Source: Chinchilla lanigera (Eukaryota > Chordata > Mammalia > Rodentia > Chinchillidae). From it: DNA of 64,000 nt. The notes under the pieces were generated by a model. It was not told the origin of the DNA and did no database searches. It was given only the letters and a program-made list of their open reading frames with translations. The position numbers and the translations under genes are program-made. The stretch spans positions 10,184,518 to 10,248,517 of the forward strand of contig NW_004955474.1 in NCBI RefSeq assembly GCF_000276665.1. Reading direction: 5' to 3'. Shown piece after piece: positions 45,431 through 56,869 of this stretch. Within the stretch, counting starts at the first letter, position 1. Each line of letters opens with the position of its first letter.

Positions 45431-47394
45431 CAACTTCCTAACAGCACATTCAGGTATGGCGCTCCAGTGCTGTATTCGTCTTCCAAAAGCCTGGCTTCTG
45501 TGCACGTGAGAATTTTGGGTGTTATTCTTGATCCAACCATAACATAAGAATAAGTGGGTTTGGCACTATGGAGAATGCTTTATATCAGAAAGAGAGGGTC
45601 TCTTAAAATGCTCTGGGAGTCAGCTCCGGAAGAAGGTATTTATTCAAGGTTTCAGAGTGGGATAAGCATTAGAGTTAGGTCATAAAAATGCAGATTGGAA
45701 TGTGGCTAAGATTTCTTGATAAAATATAGGCTACCCAGCTAAGTTTGAATTTTAAATAAATGATGATTTTTTAAAAGTTCGTTCTCTGCTTATAATTATC
45801 CATTATTTATCTAATATTGAAAAATATGTAAGAACGCTGTATTATTATTTACTTACAATGGACATTACACATATGTGGTATAGCAAAAAAATATTCAAAG
45901 GCATAGATTTAAAAATGGGTACCTATGTATATTTCTGGACACATATGGAAAAGAATACCTGTTTAATTGATTATGTTATATGTAAGGGATTGATTTGGGA
46001 TAGCTGAATTGTGTTGTGTTAATAATTGTACTGGAAAAACAGCATAAATTACAACTGTTCGGGACAAAGGAGAAGTAATAATATGGACATTTCTCTCATA
46101 TAATTGTTTGTTAAAATTAGGGCGTGATTTTACACTATTCTCCATTGCATCTGGAAACAAAAAAAAGAACTGAATTAGAGCGAGAACATAGTAAAACCTT
46201 TTCCTAAAGGGAAAAGAGGAACTTAAAGTTTTCCTCCATTATATAAAAGGATGACATTAACATATGCTAAAAATGTAATACTTTAAAAAGTGGTTAAAAA
46301 TCTTGATAAATTCTTTTTATCATGAAAAATTTCAGATGTGGACACAAGTAGAAATATCAGATGTGGACACAAGTGCAACAAACACTTGTGCAGTTATGAC
46401 CCACCTTGATCAATGATCAAGCTTTGCCATGGTTGCTTTATCTAGCTTGTTTCATTTGCTGAAGTATTTGAAAGCTAATCACATGGTTGACATTTGAAAA
46501 AATCAGTTAATTGGATAAATAACAAATTGATAGGGATTTGGAAATGGAATTTTAAGATGTAAAGGATTACCTGGATTTTGTTTTGCATAGATACAGACAA
46601 TTGTATTTGTACATTACAAAATTCCTACATTTCCCCAAATTAAATCCACAATTTTCACAAAGACTGCTAAGTTACTGATCTTTTGCATTTGAATGTGATT
46701 TGGCTATACTTATATGGTAATACAATACTACGGTGTAGAACACAAAAATGGCTTTTATTCTTTTATCATTTGGCCTCATGAAATGGTTTTAGTTTATAGG
46801 TAAGATATATCCAGATCATCAAATAATATTTGAATTCTGAATTTCATCTGGAAGCAGAAGCTCAAATAGAAAATATATGTTATGGGTCAAAAATACAGAT
46901 GACAGGGCAATGTAAATGAATGTAATATTATCACTAGAAGCATGAAAAATAGATCTACTTGTATTTCCTCAGTTTACCTCTGTTTGGTTAAAAACGTGGA
47001 GTCAGTTACAGAAATCACCTATCCTTTGAAGGCTCTTGCATCTAGATGTTAATGTAAGATTCCAGCTCATTACAAAGTCTGAAAGTGTTCACAGCATTAA
47101 CACAATTTGTTTGTGATAAGATCTGAGGCACTCTTACAAGACAGCTCCCTGACACCTGAGCTATTTATGCGAGGCCTCTTGTCCTGTCATTTTTCTGACT
47201 ATGTTACCCAAATGTAGCATTTATTGCTCCCTTTCCACTGACAGCGTTCAAGTTTCCAGGGATTTCTGTTGCTTCTGATGGATGGCGTTGTACCTACCAT
47301 CTCTGCTGTGGACCACTGCTGTATCTATAACATCCTGCCAAATATTTTTCAAGCCTTTTAAATGTTTTACATTTATTCATTTTTATTACATACA
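45431..47394. other. AT-rich unassigned DNA
   Basis: No gene or named repeat. A 25-base tandem duplication of TCAGATGTGGACACAAGT with an adjoining CACAAGTG/CACTTGTG hairpin lies at 46333-46392. Confidence 0.45.
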
Positions 47395-47509
47395 TCTTAG
47401 GTGTACAACATGATGTTAGCTATACATATACACCATGAGATGATTAGTTCAGTCAGGCAAATTTTTTTCCCAGCAAATTTTTTAGGCTACAATACAATAT
47501 TATTAGCTG

Positions 47510-47605
47510 GGGGCTGGGGATTTAGCTCAGCGGCACAGCACCTGCCTGGCAAGAGCAAGGTCATGAGTTCGGTTCCCAGTACTGGAAACCGCCCCCCACC
47601 AAAAA
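47510..47605 (+). mobile_element. ID SINE, sense, within LINE-1 3'UTR
   Basis: Body GGGGCTGGGGATTTAGCTCA with a tail interrupted by a C run (ACCGCCCCCCACC). Perfect duplications AATATTATTAGCTG flank it at 47496-47509 and 47606-47619. Confidence 0.95.
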
Positions 47606-48302
47606 AATATTATTAGCTGTAAGTCTTATACTGTACATTATATCTGTAGACTTATTTATTCAACATAACTGCAAATTTGTACCTTTTGACCTGCGTCTCC
47701 TCACTTTCTTCTTCTCACTTGCTCCCAGTAACTATTGTTCTCTTTATGTGTTTTGATTTTTTTATAACTCTACAAAGCAGTGAGTTCATGCAATATTTTT
47801 CTGTTTAGTTCACTTCATTTAGCATACATGCAGGCAGTGTCTCCTTTTGTAAAGAGCTGAATGGGATTCTATCATGTAGGATAAATAGATGCTGATAGTC
47901 CTTTTTTTAATGGTTTAACTTAAGAACTGTTGATTTTATGATGATGACAAAAAGATATCCATTAGGAAACTTAACTCTAATTTTGAGTTTCGGTCTTTTC
48001 CTGGGCTAGAAGTGATTTATGCTACCGTACTATCTTGCTGCTGGGCGGTAACAGAAGTCTGTAGCTCACAGACAGCTGTGTGACTGTAAGGGTAAATGTT
48101 TCATGTTCCAGGGTCCTGTGTTGTTAAGCCATGATGGTCCATATAAGGTGTACAATATGATGTTTGTTATACATATACACCATGAGATGATTAGTTCAGT
48201 CAGTCAAATTAGCATATTCATCACCTCCCATACTTCTTGTGTTAAGAGCACTTCATGTCTACTCCCAGCAAATTTTTTAGCCTAATACAATATTATTAGC
48301 TG

Positions 48303-48320
48303 GGGGCTGGGGATTTAGCT
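48303..48320 (+). repeat. ID SINE head carried in a local duplication
   Basis: The 18 bases GGGGCTGGGGATTTAGCT follow AATATTATTAGCTG exactly as at 47496-47527, then stop against unrelated LINE-1 sequence. This is a piece of the same insertion copied with its flank, not a second integration. Confidence 0.88.
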
Positions 48321-48879
48321 TGCATATATTTAAAGCATTTCTGTGTAAGATATTCTAAATTTATTAAGAGTTTATCAGGATATAACTATATCATCTAAGT
48401 CTAAAACTATCAATCTAACAATCCTCTACCATAGTTTCTTTATGTATTCATCACTGAATAGACACTTAGGTTGTTTCTGTATCTTGACTATTATAAGTAA
48501 TGCTGCAATGAGCATAAGTGTGCTGATTTTATTTTACTTAGATATACTCGAAGTAGACAGATTACTGGATTGTGCAGTTTTCTAGTTTTAATTTTTTGAA
48601 GAAACTCTATGCTGCTTTTCATAATGAGCACATTAGCTAATTTTTAATTGACACTTCAATGTAAGTTTGGAGTTAAGTTGCACAGCTCCTCAACCACTGC
48701 CTTATTTGATTGACATTTAAAGTAAACTTTGCTAATTATAAAATTGTGACTCATGCAAAATGTGACTTTGAATGAGCTGAAGACAAAAAAGGTAAAAAAA
48801 CCCTCAAATCCACATGACTGCTGTTTACATTTTAGTGGATAACCTTTGTAAAGTTTTTATCTTTTAAACAAATGTTCTT

Positions 48880-48986
48880 GGGGGCTGGGGATTTAGCTCA
48901 GCGGCAAAAGCGCCTGCCTGGCAAGCGCAAGGTCGTGAGTTTGGTTCCCGGTACCGGAGAAAAACCAAAAAAATAAATAAATAAAT
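48880..48986 (+). mobile_element. ID SINE, sense, near-consensus
   Basis: Best full-length copy: head GGGGCTGGGGATTTAGCTCA, core GCGCCTGCCTGGCAAGCGCA, end TTCCCGGTACCGG, then AGAAAAACCAAAAAAATAAA with an (AAAT)n tail. Perfect duplications AAACAAATGTTCTT lie at 48866-48879 and 48987-49000. Among the youngest insertions here. Confidence 0.97.
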
Positions 48987-49000
48987 AAACAAATGTTCTT

Positions 49001-52000
49001 TAAATAATATTTTAACGTACATTTACACCAATAAATATATTATTCACTTTCTTCTGTCCATAAATTTCCCTGAACTACATTATGTTCCAAAATTGGAATG
49101 GCATTCTTTTATATGAGTGTTAAATTATTGCTTTGATTTACTCATAGTATATAATAATGATATACATAATAAAAATATAATAATAATTTACATATTTTAT
49201 TTCAGCTTCCTATTAAAATACCAAAATTCCAGCAAATATTTTTGCATATATCTTTGCATTTTTAGAAGAGGAGTTGCTGAGTTGAAGACAATGAAAATAA
49301 ACATTTTTGATACTAGTCAAATTGTCTTTCAACAAAGTTTTGGCAATTTTTACATATAATAGTTTATACAGATGTGGTTTTTTAATACTTGCTAATAAAA
49401 TGTTAAACAATATCTCATATTTATTTTTACATTTTCCAGTAATGAATGACATTAAATATTTATTAATGCATTTCCTGTCATTAGGATATCTTTCATGAAC
49501 CATTTATGTCCTTTGTACATTTTCATATAAATCTCACTGGTTACAAGAGTTCATAATAACACCTTTCATAGTAAAGATATTTTCACTGTATCACTTATAT
49601 TATGAGTAGATTTACATTCGCAAAGGTATTCCTTTTGAAAGTTTAAACCATGCAGAATTTCAAATGTTTATTCAGTTAAATTGATTATTTTTTAGTTTCC
49701 TCATGCTGTGGTGTTCTTTTCAACCCTCAAGATTATCCAGTTGTTATCTAAATTAATGTGTTCAACTACTTTTATATGATTCAGTAAAATATATATTTTA
49801 TCCATCAAGAACATATCTTGGCATAAGTTAGTTTCCTAATGCCATATTCTGCCTGACGGTTACCAGTGCAATGCCTCATTGTCCTAAACAGATGTTTAAG
49901 AACTAGGTCTTTTGGTTCCTATTTTTTTCCCTCCCTTCCCTTTGGATCAAAACAAAAGTTAACAAGACCTGGACAAAGGTTACTGAGGCATTGCTTTGCC
50001 ATCTTAGGGCCATTACCACACAATAATTCTAACCCTTTTTTGGGTGCTAGGTGTACTCCCTCAACAATAAAACAGGGTTGGAATTATTGTGAAGGAAGGG
50101 ACATATTCCACCTTAAATTTCCATATAGATAGAGCCCTAGCAGATGTTTACCAATTTTATCTCTTAAGACCACTGGATCCATCTGGACATGTCTGAATTT
50201 CTGATTGGCCTGAACTTGGAGCTGTACTCTACCTAGAAGTATGCCACTGAAATTACAAATTTGGATGCAATCTTTTTGGAGAACTGATTTATATTTAAAG
50301 CAGGTGATCTTTTTGATGGAAAGTTATATGATGTGAAAAGCATTTAGGAAAATATTCCCATACACGAGACCTCAGATATAGTCTATGTGTGTGTGTGTTT
50401 GTGTGCACGTGTTACTAGAGACAGACATTACACATTCAAGTGCAGGAAAAGGTCAGCAAGGTAATGTAAATGAATCAAGTTGGGTGGGAGAAAGATGTTA
50501 GGGTGGTAGGGGCTGTTGAACTGTAAATGCAAGCCTCCTTCAGAGGGTTTCAACCAATTGCTTTTAAGTAGAAAGGTGGATCTACCATTGGGACACCTTC
50601 CAGTATTTACAAGAACTAGGAAATCTAGATTCAGTGTAAAATTGTGATTTATAAAATGCTAGCAGCAAACTCAAAGGGTTTTAAATTGTTCTGAGAGAGT
50701 TAACTGAATATGTATATGAGTTGGAGCAGATGTGTGGGCTGTCAAGTTTTGCTTTTTCTCTAATCACACTTCCTGTTGGATAAAAAATGATGTAAGATTA
50801 TTCAGAAGATTATTATACAGAAGGGAAGCCAATATTTATGAATGGCAAAAAAGACATACAAAATAATAGATTTACTACATTTAAAATAATGAAATTCCTC
50901 AGTTAATGTAAAATTGTATTCAAAAGAGTTGTGAACCATCATTCCTTGAAGGCACCCCGGTTAAAATTTTTTTTCTGATTTATAAAAGAGAAGGAATGAT
51001 GGATTGAAGGAATGAGGAAGACCAGTTTGATTGTAGAGGAAGACTAGCACATTTATTGTGGTCATGAGCCCCTGGAGTCTTCTTTCTAATGCCAGGACTC
51101 TGAAAGAGAACTTTCCTAATAAATAAGAGACTTTGAAACAGACTCTCCTGCATGTGTTCAGCACTGTAGGGTGTCTCTCGAAACAGGATGTGAACAACTA
51201 GAATTGAAATGGAGGGACCTTGGGAGGGCAATGAGAAAACGACCCAAGTGCCCATAAATCTAATGTTCAGAGTACCTGAGGGGGCTATCTCCATCATGAA
51301 AGACCACTTTTTTCCAGGAATTTATTGTGCTGGGTCTTTCAAAAACATAGACACCTATAGGAAGGCAAAAATGACAGGGGGAGAACTTAGACTCTGCAAT
51401 GAATATCTTTTAAAAAGATTCATGAGTGGATCATCACACAGATGCATATAATAATCTCTCTTTAAGAGGAGTTTCCCTTCCTTCCCATCTGTTTCTGTAC
51501 TAATAATCTGGTCACTCCTGGAAATTTTGTCCCTTTGGAATCTGGCCTATTTAGGAATTGAAAAATGGTGGAACTTTTATGTCATTTCTAGCTCCTCCCT
51601 TTTCTATAAGACTCTGACTTACAGAAAAAAAAAAAACAAACAAAAAGAAAAATCTCATCTTATACATACTGTATCCGTTCCAAGGAAGAATCTTACTAAT
51701 CTTCCTCCACATTTCCGAACCTCCTGGCATGTTTCAGTACGGTCAGCTGTAGTTACTCAGGAGTGTTCTAAAAGTTGTGCTTCAACATTTACACTGTCGT
51801 ACGCCTTAACTCTCTTCTGACTGTCAGGCCAGTCTTTATTTAAAGGAAGTTAGAAGAGAATCAGGGCACAAAGAAAAAAAAACGGAGGTACAAAGATTAA
51901 ATTACTGTTTCAACTATCATGTATTGACAATTTCCTAGGTTCTAGCCTTGTGAGAAGCATGAAATGTATGACGACAATGAAATTCTTAACAGAAGCCCAG

Positions 52001-52310
52001 AAACTAGATATTTTCCAGTTTTCAGTATAAGAAAAGTAAGCAAGTTAAAGTTTGCAATTTAAGAAATTTGCCACAGATGTACGTGGAAAGTCTGTTCTAT
52101 CTTCACAACTTTTTGGTTTCAGAAGCCATAAACTTAATCACCATAAAACTATCCCAAATTTTCTTTTTAATAGAATCTCAAAATCTATACTAGATGATGG
52201 AATATTACATGCTTATCTGAAGACTTTATGTAAAGAATCTGTGGATATGTAATGAGAATACATTCTTCTAATTTTTAGAAAATTCTTTCTTTGACATTAT
52301 GTTTATCATG
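49001..52310. other. Mostly unique DNA, no gene seen
   Basis: About 3.3 kb. A short TG run lies near 50385-50405 and an A-rich tract near 51624-51640. Bases 50960-51460 have scattered mixed composition and may hold an old LTR, but I cannot name one. The opposing open frames at 49213-49503 and 50961-51451 show no family resemblance. Confidence 0.4.
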
Positions 52311-52315
52311 CATAA

Positions 52316-52322
<7 letters not shown>

Positions 52323-52352
<30 letters not shown>

Positions 52353-52400
52353 CTCCGGTACCGGGAACCAAACTCACGACCTTGCGCTTGCCAAGCAGGC
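52323..52400 (-). mobile_element. ID SINE, antisense, 5'-truncated
   Basis: A long T run (the tail), then CCGGTACCGGGAACC and the B-box and core region, ending at 'ccaagcaggc' without the A-box head. Perfect duplications CATAAATGTATT at 52311-52322 and 52401-52412 show that the truncation happened at insertion. Confidence 0.95.
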
Positions 52401-52444
52401 CATAAATGTATTAATTATGTGCAAAACAGGTTTTTAACAACAAA

Positions 52445-53060
52445 ACGACAAGATATGTGAAAGTATTCTGAGTGTCAGTGGATGAATGTATACACACAAT
52501 AGAATATATTTTAGCTTTATTTTATTTATTTATTTATTCTTTGTCTTTTTGAGACAGGTCTCACTATGCAGTTCAGGCTGGCCTTGAGCTCACTTTGTAG
52601 CCCAGGCTGGTCTTGAACTCACAACAATCCTCCTGCCTCAGCCTCCCAAGTGCTGGGATTACAGGTGTGTGCCCTCATGCCTGGCATATGTTAGCTTTAC
52701 AAAACAGGAAATTCTGTCACTTGTGACCACACAGATGACTTTAGAGGACATCAGTTAAGTGAACTAAGCCAAAAATAGACAAATAACATAGTTTCACTTA
52801 CATGTGGAGTCTAAAATGTTGCATAGAAAGAGGGAGCAAAATAGGGTCACCAGAGGATTGCAGTTAGGACACAAACAGGGATCATGAAAACAGATAAGAT
52901 TAACAAGTCTGGGATTCAGTGTCACAATACAGTGACTATAGTCACAGATAGTGACTGTTGGATTTCATAAGAGCTGAAAGAGAGGATTTTTAAATGTTCT
53001 CAGCACAAGGATGATAAATGTCTTGTGTAAATTGAATATTTTTCTGCATAGATATATTGA
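52445..53060 (+). mobile_element. Old LINE-1 3' end, sense, split by a B1
   Basis: 'tcagtggatgaatgtataca' and 'acaatagaatatattttagc' before the B1; 'ctttacaaaacaggaaattc', 'ggacatcagttaagtgaact', 'tttcacttacatgtggagtc', 'tagtgactgttggatttcat' and 'aaatgttctcagcacaagga' after it. This is the ORF2 end and 3'UTR of an old LINE-1 in its normal order. Confidence 0.78.
52515..52685 (-). mobile_element. B1 SINE with internal 29-base duplication, antisense
   Basis: Plus strand: TTTA-rich tail, 'tttttgagacaggtctcact', the tandem pair CTGGCCTTGAGCTCAC and CTGGTCTTGAACTCAC, 'cctcctgcctcagcctccca', 'agtgctgggattacaggtgt'. Duplications close to ATATTTTAGCTTTA and ATATGTTAGCTTTA flank it, inside the LINE-1 3' end. 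Confidence 0.93.
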
Positions 53061-53825
53061 TATCAATATAAGTATTGATAAAATAGGTGAGAATAGTAAA
53101 TCATAGCCAGAATCCCAAGAATTGCCAAAAATTTAAGGTAGAGAAAGAGAAACCAAACAGAGAGAGATATAAAGTCAAGTCAAGGAAAATACTGACAGAA
53201 GATCAGGAAAACAGCAGCTTAGTTGCCAAAGGACGTATGTGTTCCTTTATCTGAGAGCAATAGCAGGAACCTGAAGGTGTGGCCAAGGATGAGAGCTAGG
53301 GCAGATGAGTGACACATGTATGGAAGAGACACTGCCTTGTGAGAAGGTGGAGATTGCACTGAAAGGTGTGACTGAGAGGAATTAATGAGGAACTAGACAA
53401 GGGGGAGAAAAATGAAAAGGAGAGTAGGTTCTGAACAATTGAGTATTAACAATTGGGATGGAAATAAAAAGCACACTTAAAAGTTCATTAGGAAGATTTC
53501 GGGTGACACGGATTGAACATAAGGGAAACACGATCTACAAATGAGCCCATGTTTACAGAATATGGCACATTCACTGTTATAATAATACATAGAAAAGGAT
53601 GCAGCATTACTAGAGAAACTCAATGTTTTTTCTGTGTTGTGTTAGTGGTACTATCGTTCTTACAAGTGGAAATAATTCATAATTTAATTTGTATTATAGT
53701 GAAATTTTAAATTAATTGAAGGATCCTGTATGAGTTTCCTAAGACATTCTGAAATGTAATTACAATATTGGTAAAATCATGTCGTATAATTAATAATACA
53801 ACACTATCTGTTCTCTGGGACGACA
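53061..53825. other. Unassigned purine-rich then AT-rich DNA
   Basis: Bases 53100-53470 are purine-rich (GAGA and AAGG words), the rest AT-rich. No gene and no named repeat. Confidence 0.4.
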
Positions 53826-53843
53826 AGGTTCTTTGGGAATTCT

Positions 53844-53938
53844 TTCTTTTTTTTTTTTTTTTGCAGTACCAGAGATCGAACTCATGACCTTGCGCTTGCC
53901 AGGCAGGCGCTTATGCCATTGAGCTATATCCCCAGCCT
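53844..53938 (-). mobile_element. ID SINE, antisense
   Basis: T tract, then GCAGTACCAGAGATCGAACTC, the core, and the TATAGCTCA-type head with 'cttatgcc'. Perfect duplications TTCTTTGGGAATTCT lie at 53829-53843 and 53939-53953. Confidence 0.95.
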
Positions 53939-54130
53939 TTCTTTGGGAATTCTATGAAATTGTCTTATAATTTAGAACAAGTTTTAAATTGCTCTAATGG
54001 TCCTTCAGAAAAATGATCATCATTTTACTTATTTCCATAGACAAAACAATTTAAAAAGATAGTAGAATACTCTAGATATTTCACTCTTGCTTTTGTTTTA
54101 ATGACTTACAGAAATTTAATTGAAACCAGG

Positions 54131-54248
54131 GTTCAGTCTGGGCAACTTAGTGACTTGGCAAAACAACACGTCTCAAAATAAAAAAAATAAAAATGAGGTG
54201 GGGATGTAGTTTAGTGCAAAAGCTATGGGCTCAACCCCTAGTACTGAG
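54131..54248 (+). mobile_element. Composite B1-ID SINE fragment, sense
   Basis: Reads 'cagtctgggcaacttagtga', 'gtctcaaaataaaaaaaata', then an ID part 'ggtggggatgtagtttagtg' with a partly deleted core and 'ctcaacccctagtactgaga'. Only the 3' end of the B1 half remains. Confidence 0.75.
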
Positions 54249-54429
54249 AAAGAAAAGATTTGCCAAAATTATGTTGATCAAACAAATTTATATTTTCACA
54301 GATGACTTTCTCTAGACAAAATTTTCATTACTTATGGATTTGATTTCAAGATTTTCCTGCATCCAACTAAAAATTTCAATTATTTCCCTTTTTCTTCTTT
54401 GAAGAAATAAAATAATAAATTCCATATTT

Positions 54430-54980
54430 GTATTAGTTAGTTTTTGATATGTGACACCCCTGTCTCTCAAAAGAAAGTGATTTAATACAACACTCATTTT
54501 ATTTAGCTCATGATTCTGTTGGTCGGTTGAGAGGTTTTCCTGGGCTGGGAAGCTCTGTCTTGTGTTCCTGTGGTTAGCTGGTAGATTGACTGTTGGCTGG
54601 ATGATTTAAGAGGCACTCTCTCTCTGGCTGTTGGCCAATGTATCCTAGTTCTCATACACATGACCTCTCATGTTTTGGCTTAGTGGATAAAAATAGTGAT
54701 TACATAGTAGCTTCTGTGTTCTCAGTAATATAGAAGTCAAGCTCCATTGTACAAATGCACTTTCTTTCTTTCTCTCTTATTTATTTATTTATTTTTTTCG
54801 GTATCAGGAATCAAACTCAGGACTTTGCTCTTGCCAGGCAGGCACTTATGACACTGAGCTATATCCCCAGCCCCACAAAGGCATTTAAATACTTTCCTTA
54901 CATACATACTGTTTACTAATGTTCATTTGCCCAAAACCATTCACTATACCAGCCAGTGGCAAAGTCGAGGGCGTTGCTAG
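54430..54980. mobile_element. Old LTR-like or MER-type repeat split by an ID SINE
   Basis: 'ttagttagtttttgatatgt', 'ttagctcatgattctgttgg', 'gggctgggaagctctgtctt', 'gttagctggtagattgactg' and 'ctctcatgttttggcttag' follow a common mammalian interspersed repeat I cannot name with certainty. After the SINE it may continue to about 54980. Confidence 0.4.
54761..54874 (-). mobile_element. ID SINE, antisense
   Basis: Tail expanded to (TTTA)n on the plus strand, then CGGTATCAGGAATCAAACTC, the core, and the TATAGCTCA-type head. Near-perfect duplications ACAAATGCACTT (54751-54762) and ACAAAGGCATTT (54875-54886). Confidence 0.9.
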
Positions 54981-55149
54981 AGGGCATGAGTAAAGGAAAG
55001 AAATGAACTGTAATTATTTTGCTGTCTACTGCAAGTAAATATTTCCCAGATTGTCTCTGTGGATCTGTGGGAAGGTAGTACATGACTTTGGATAGTAGGC
55101 TTAGTGAGATTGATAAAACTAAACTCTTCAAATACTATTATAAATAGTG

Positions 55150-55640
55150 TGTCAGTCAGGGTTTAGCCAGGAGTCAGAAACCATGTAGAAATTGGATGAG
55201 AGAAAATGTGATATAAGGACTATTACTGAGGGGTGTTTGCAGAACAAGGATTGGCTACTAAACTGTAAGAGAATAGTCAAATATGGAGGAACGGTAGAGA
55301 TACCCAGCAGCCAATACTTGCAGGGCTGAGGCAGAATACCAAGAGAACACCAAACAGCACAGGTGCTCCTCTACCCTCAACACTGAGGTTCAGGCTTGCT
55401 AGAGAGAGTGAGCTGTGCATCGCTGCCTAGTGCAGAAGGTCACTGTAGTGTGCCAGGCCAGGCTGCAGGGATGAAAACACTGGAAAGCCCGCAGGAGGAT
55501 ACCAGGGGTAGGTGTTGCTCAAATTTCCTGTAAAGTGTCTCTGGAATCAGCTGTGCATGAGAGCCCCTGGGATTGTTTCACCTGGGGAAGATTTACAGAT
55601 GCCGACCAGAAAGATTAAAATAAAAACAATCCAGAACCAG
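55150..55640. mobile_element. Possible old LTR fragment
   Basis: Starts 'gtgtcagtcagggtttagcc' 'aggagtcagaaaccatgtag' and continues GC-richer than its surroundings. This opening resembles a common mammalian LTR-type repeat, but I cannot confirm the family or the strand. Confidence 0.3.
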
Positions 55641-56102
55641 GAATAGAACCTCTCTCTCAATGCAATAGCTTACTTTACCTTCAGCTGTCAAAGCCTAGTA
55701 TCATGCTCAAGGAGACAGGAGCACAAGATCCAGCTTCATCATCACAAATGGGAAAGTGAAGGATGGATTTAGAGCTGCAAAGCAATAAATTAGCAAGTGG
55801 CAAAAAAAGGATAGAAATTTCTGCAAGACATGAATTGTTATGTAAACACATTCATCTGATCATTTCCCACTGAAACTAAGTATAAGGAGCAACTGCATAA
55901 ATTAGGTCATGACCTTCCAAAACACAATGGGGACAGTAAGTGAAATAATTTGACAGTTTTTAAAAATGTAACTTTTAGTATAATTATCATTCAATACTAG
56001 ATTGCCTTAACATGGGATTTCATTTTTCTCTTCTTGCATGGTATTTTATTTATACATGTTTGCAGTATATGATGTTTATGTTCATTTTAAGAAGTAGGTC
56101 AC

Positions 56103-56193
56103 AGCCTGGGGATAGAGCTCAGTGGCACAAGCACCTGCCTGGCAAGTGCAAGGTCCTGAGTTCAATTCCTGGTCCAAAAAAAAAAAAAAAAAG
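56103..56193 (+). mobile_element. ID SINE, sense
   Basis: Body GCCTGGGGATAGAGCTCAGT, core CACCTGCCTGGCAAGTGCA, A18 tail. Duplications GAAGTAGGT at 56091-56099 and 56194-56202. It may sit within the 3'UTR of LINE-1 copy C. Confidence 0.93.
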
Positions 56194-56770
56194 GAAGTAG
56201 GTACATGTACTTAATATATCTTGATTTATTTTATTCTCATTCCCCTCTTGTTCAATCTCTAGATCTCCTTCTTCTGTTTGCATTCATGTTTCTAATGCCT
56301 GTTTGTGGCACACAATGATCACATTCATTGTGGGTAGTTGGTACATGTGGATGACACTCTGCAGTTCTTTTTGCTTTCACTTCCCCTCCGCTTTCGTGCT
56401 ACCTTCCACCTCTTAATCCTCCTCCCATTTACAAAAGATTGACATCCATTTCCTTTTATCTTTTATTTCTCTCTTTCCTTCATTTATACTTTGGATTTCT
56501 TATATGAGAAAAGCCATATGGTATTTAAATTTGTTTATCTGATTTCACTTAACATTATGTTTTGGAAATACACTCATTTTTCTACAAATGACTCAATTTT
56601 ATCCTTTGTTATAGCTGGGTGGTATTCCCTTAGGTACATACACCACGTTTTCTTTATCCATTTGTATTTGAGGGACCTATAGGCTGCTTCCAATATTTAG
56701 ATACTATGAATTGTGCTGTTATAAACATTGGCATGCATATGTCACTGTAATATGTCTTTAACTCTTTTTT

Positions 56771-56869
56771 TTTTTTTTTTTTGGTTTTTCTCCGGTACCG
56801 GGAACCGAACTCACGACCTTGCGCTTGCCAGGCAGGAGCTTTTGCCATTGAGCTAAATCCCCAGCCCCC
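56771..56869 (-). mobile_element. ID SINE inside LINE-1 copy C ORF2, near-consensus
   Basis: T tract, TTTTTCTCCGGTACCGGGAA, core and TTTAGCTCA head, very close to the copies at 15.4 and 48.9 kb. Perfect 18-base duplications TGTCTTTAACTCTTTTTT lie at 56753-56770 and 56870-56887. Confidence 0.97.

Larger units (their letters stand above)
47395..48640 (-). mobile_element. Old LINE-1 3' end, antisense, with internal duplication
   Basis: Plus strand in reverse order of a LINE-1 3' end: 'gtgtacaacatgatgttagc', 'ataactgcaaatttgtacct', 'tttctgtttagttcacttca', 'gaatgggattctatcatgta', then 'cactgaatagacacttaggt', 'aatgctgcaatgagcataag' and 'tagttttaattttttgaaga'. The first part (47400-47525) recurs at 48148-48320. 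An ID SINE lies in the first copy. Confidence 0.8.

Noticed and set aside
45211..45540. 109-codon minus-strand frame
   Set aside because: It lies in the 3' half of a MaLR-like LTR and reads the wrong strand of a non-coding element.
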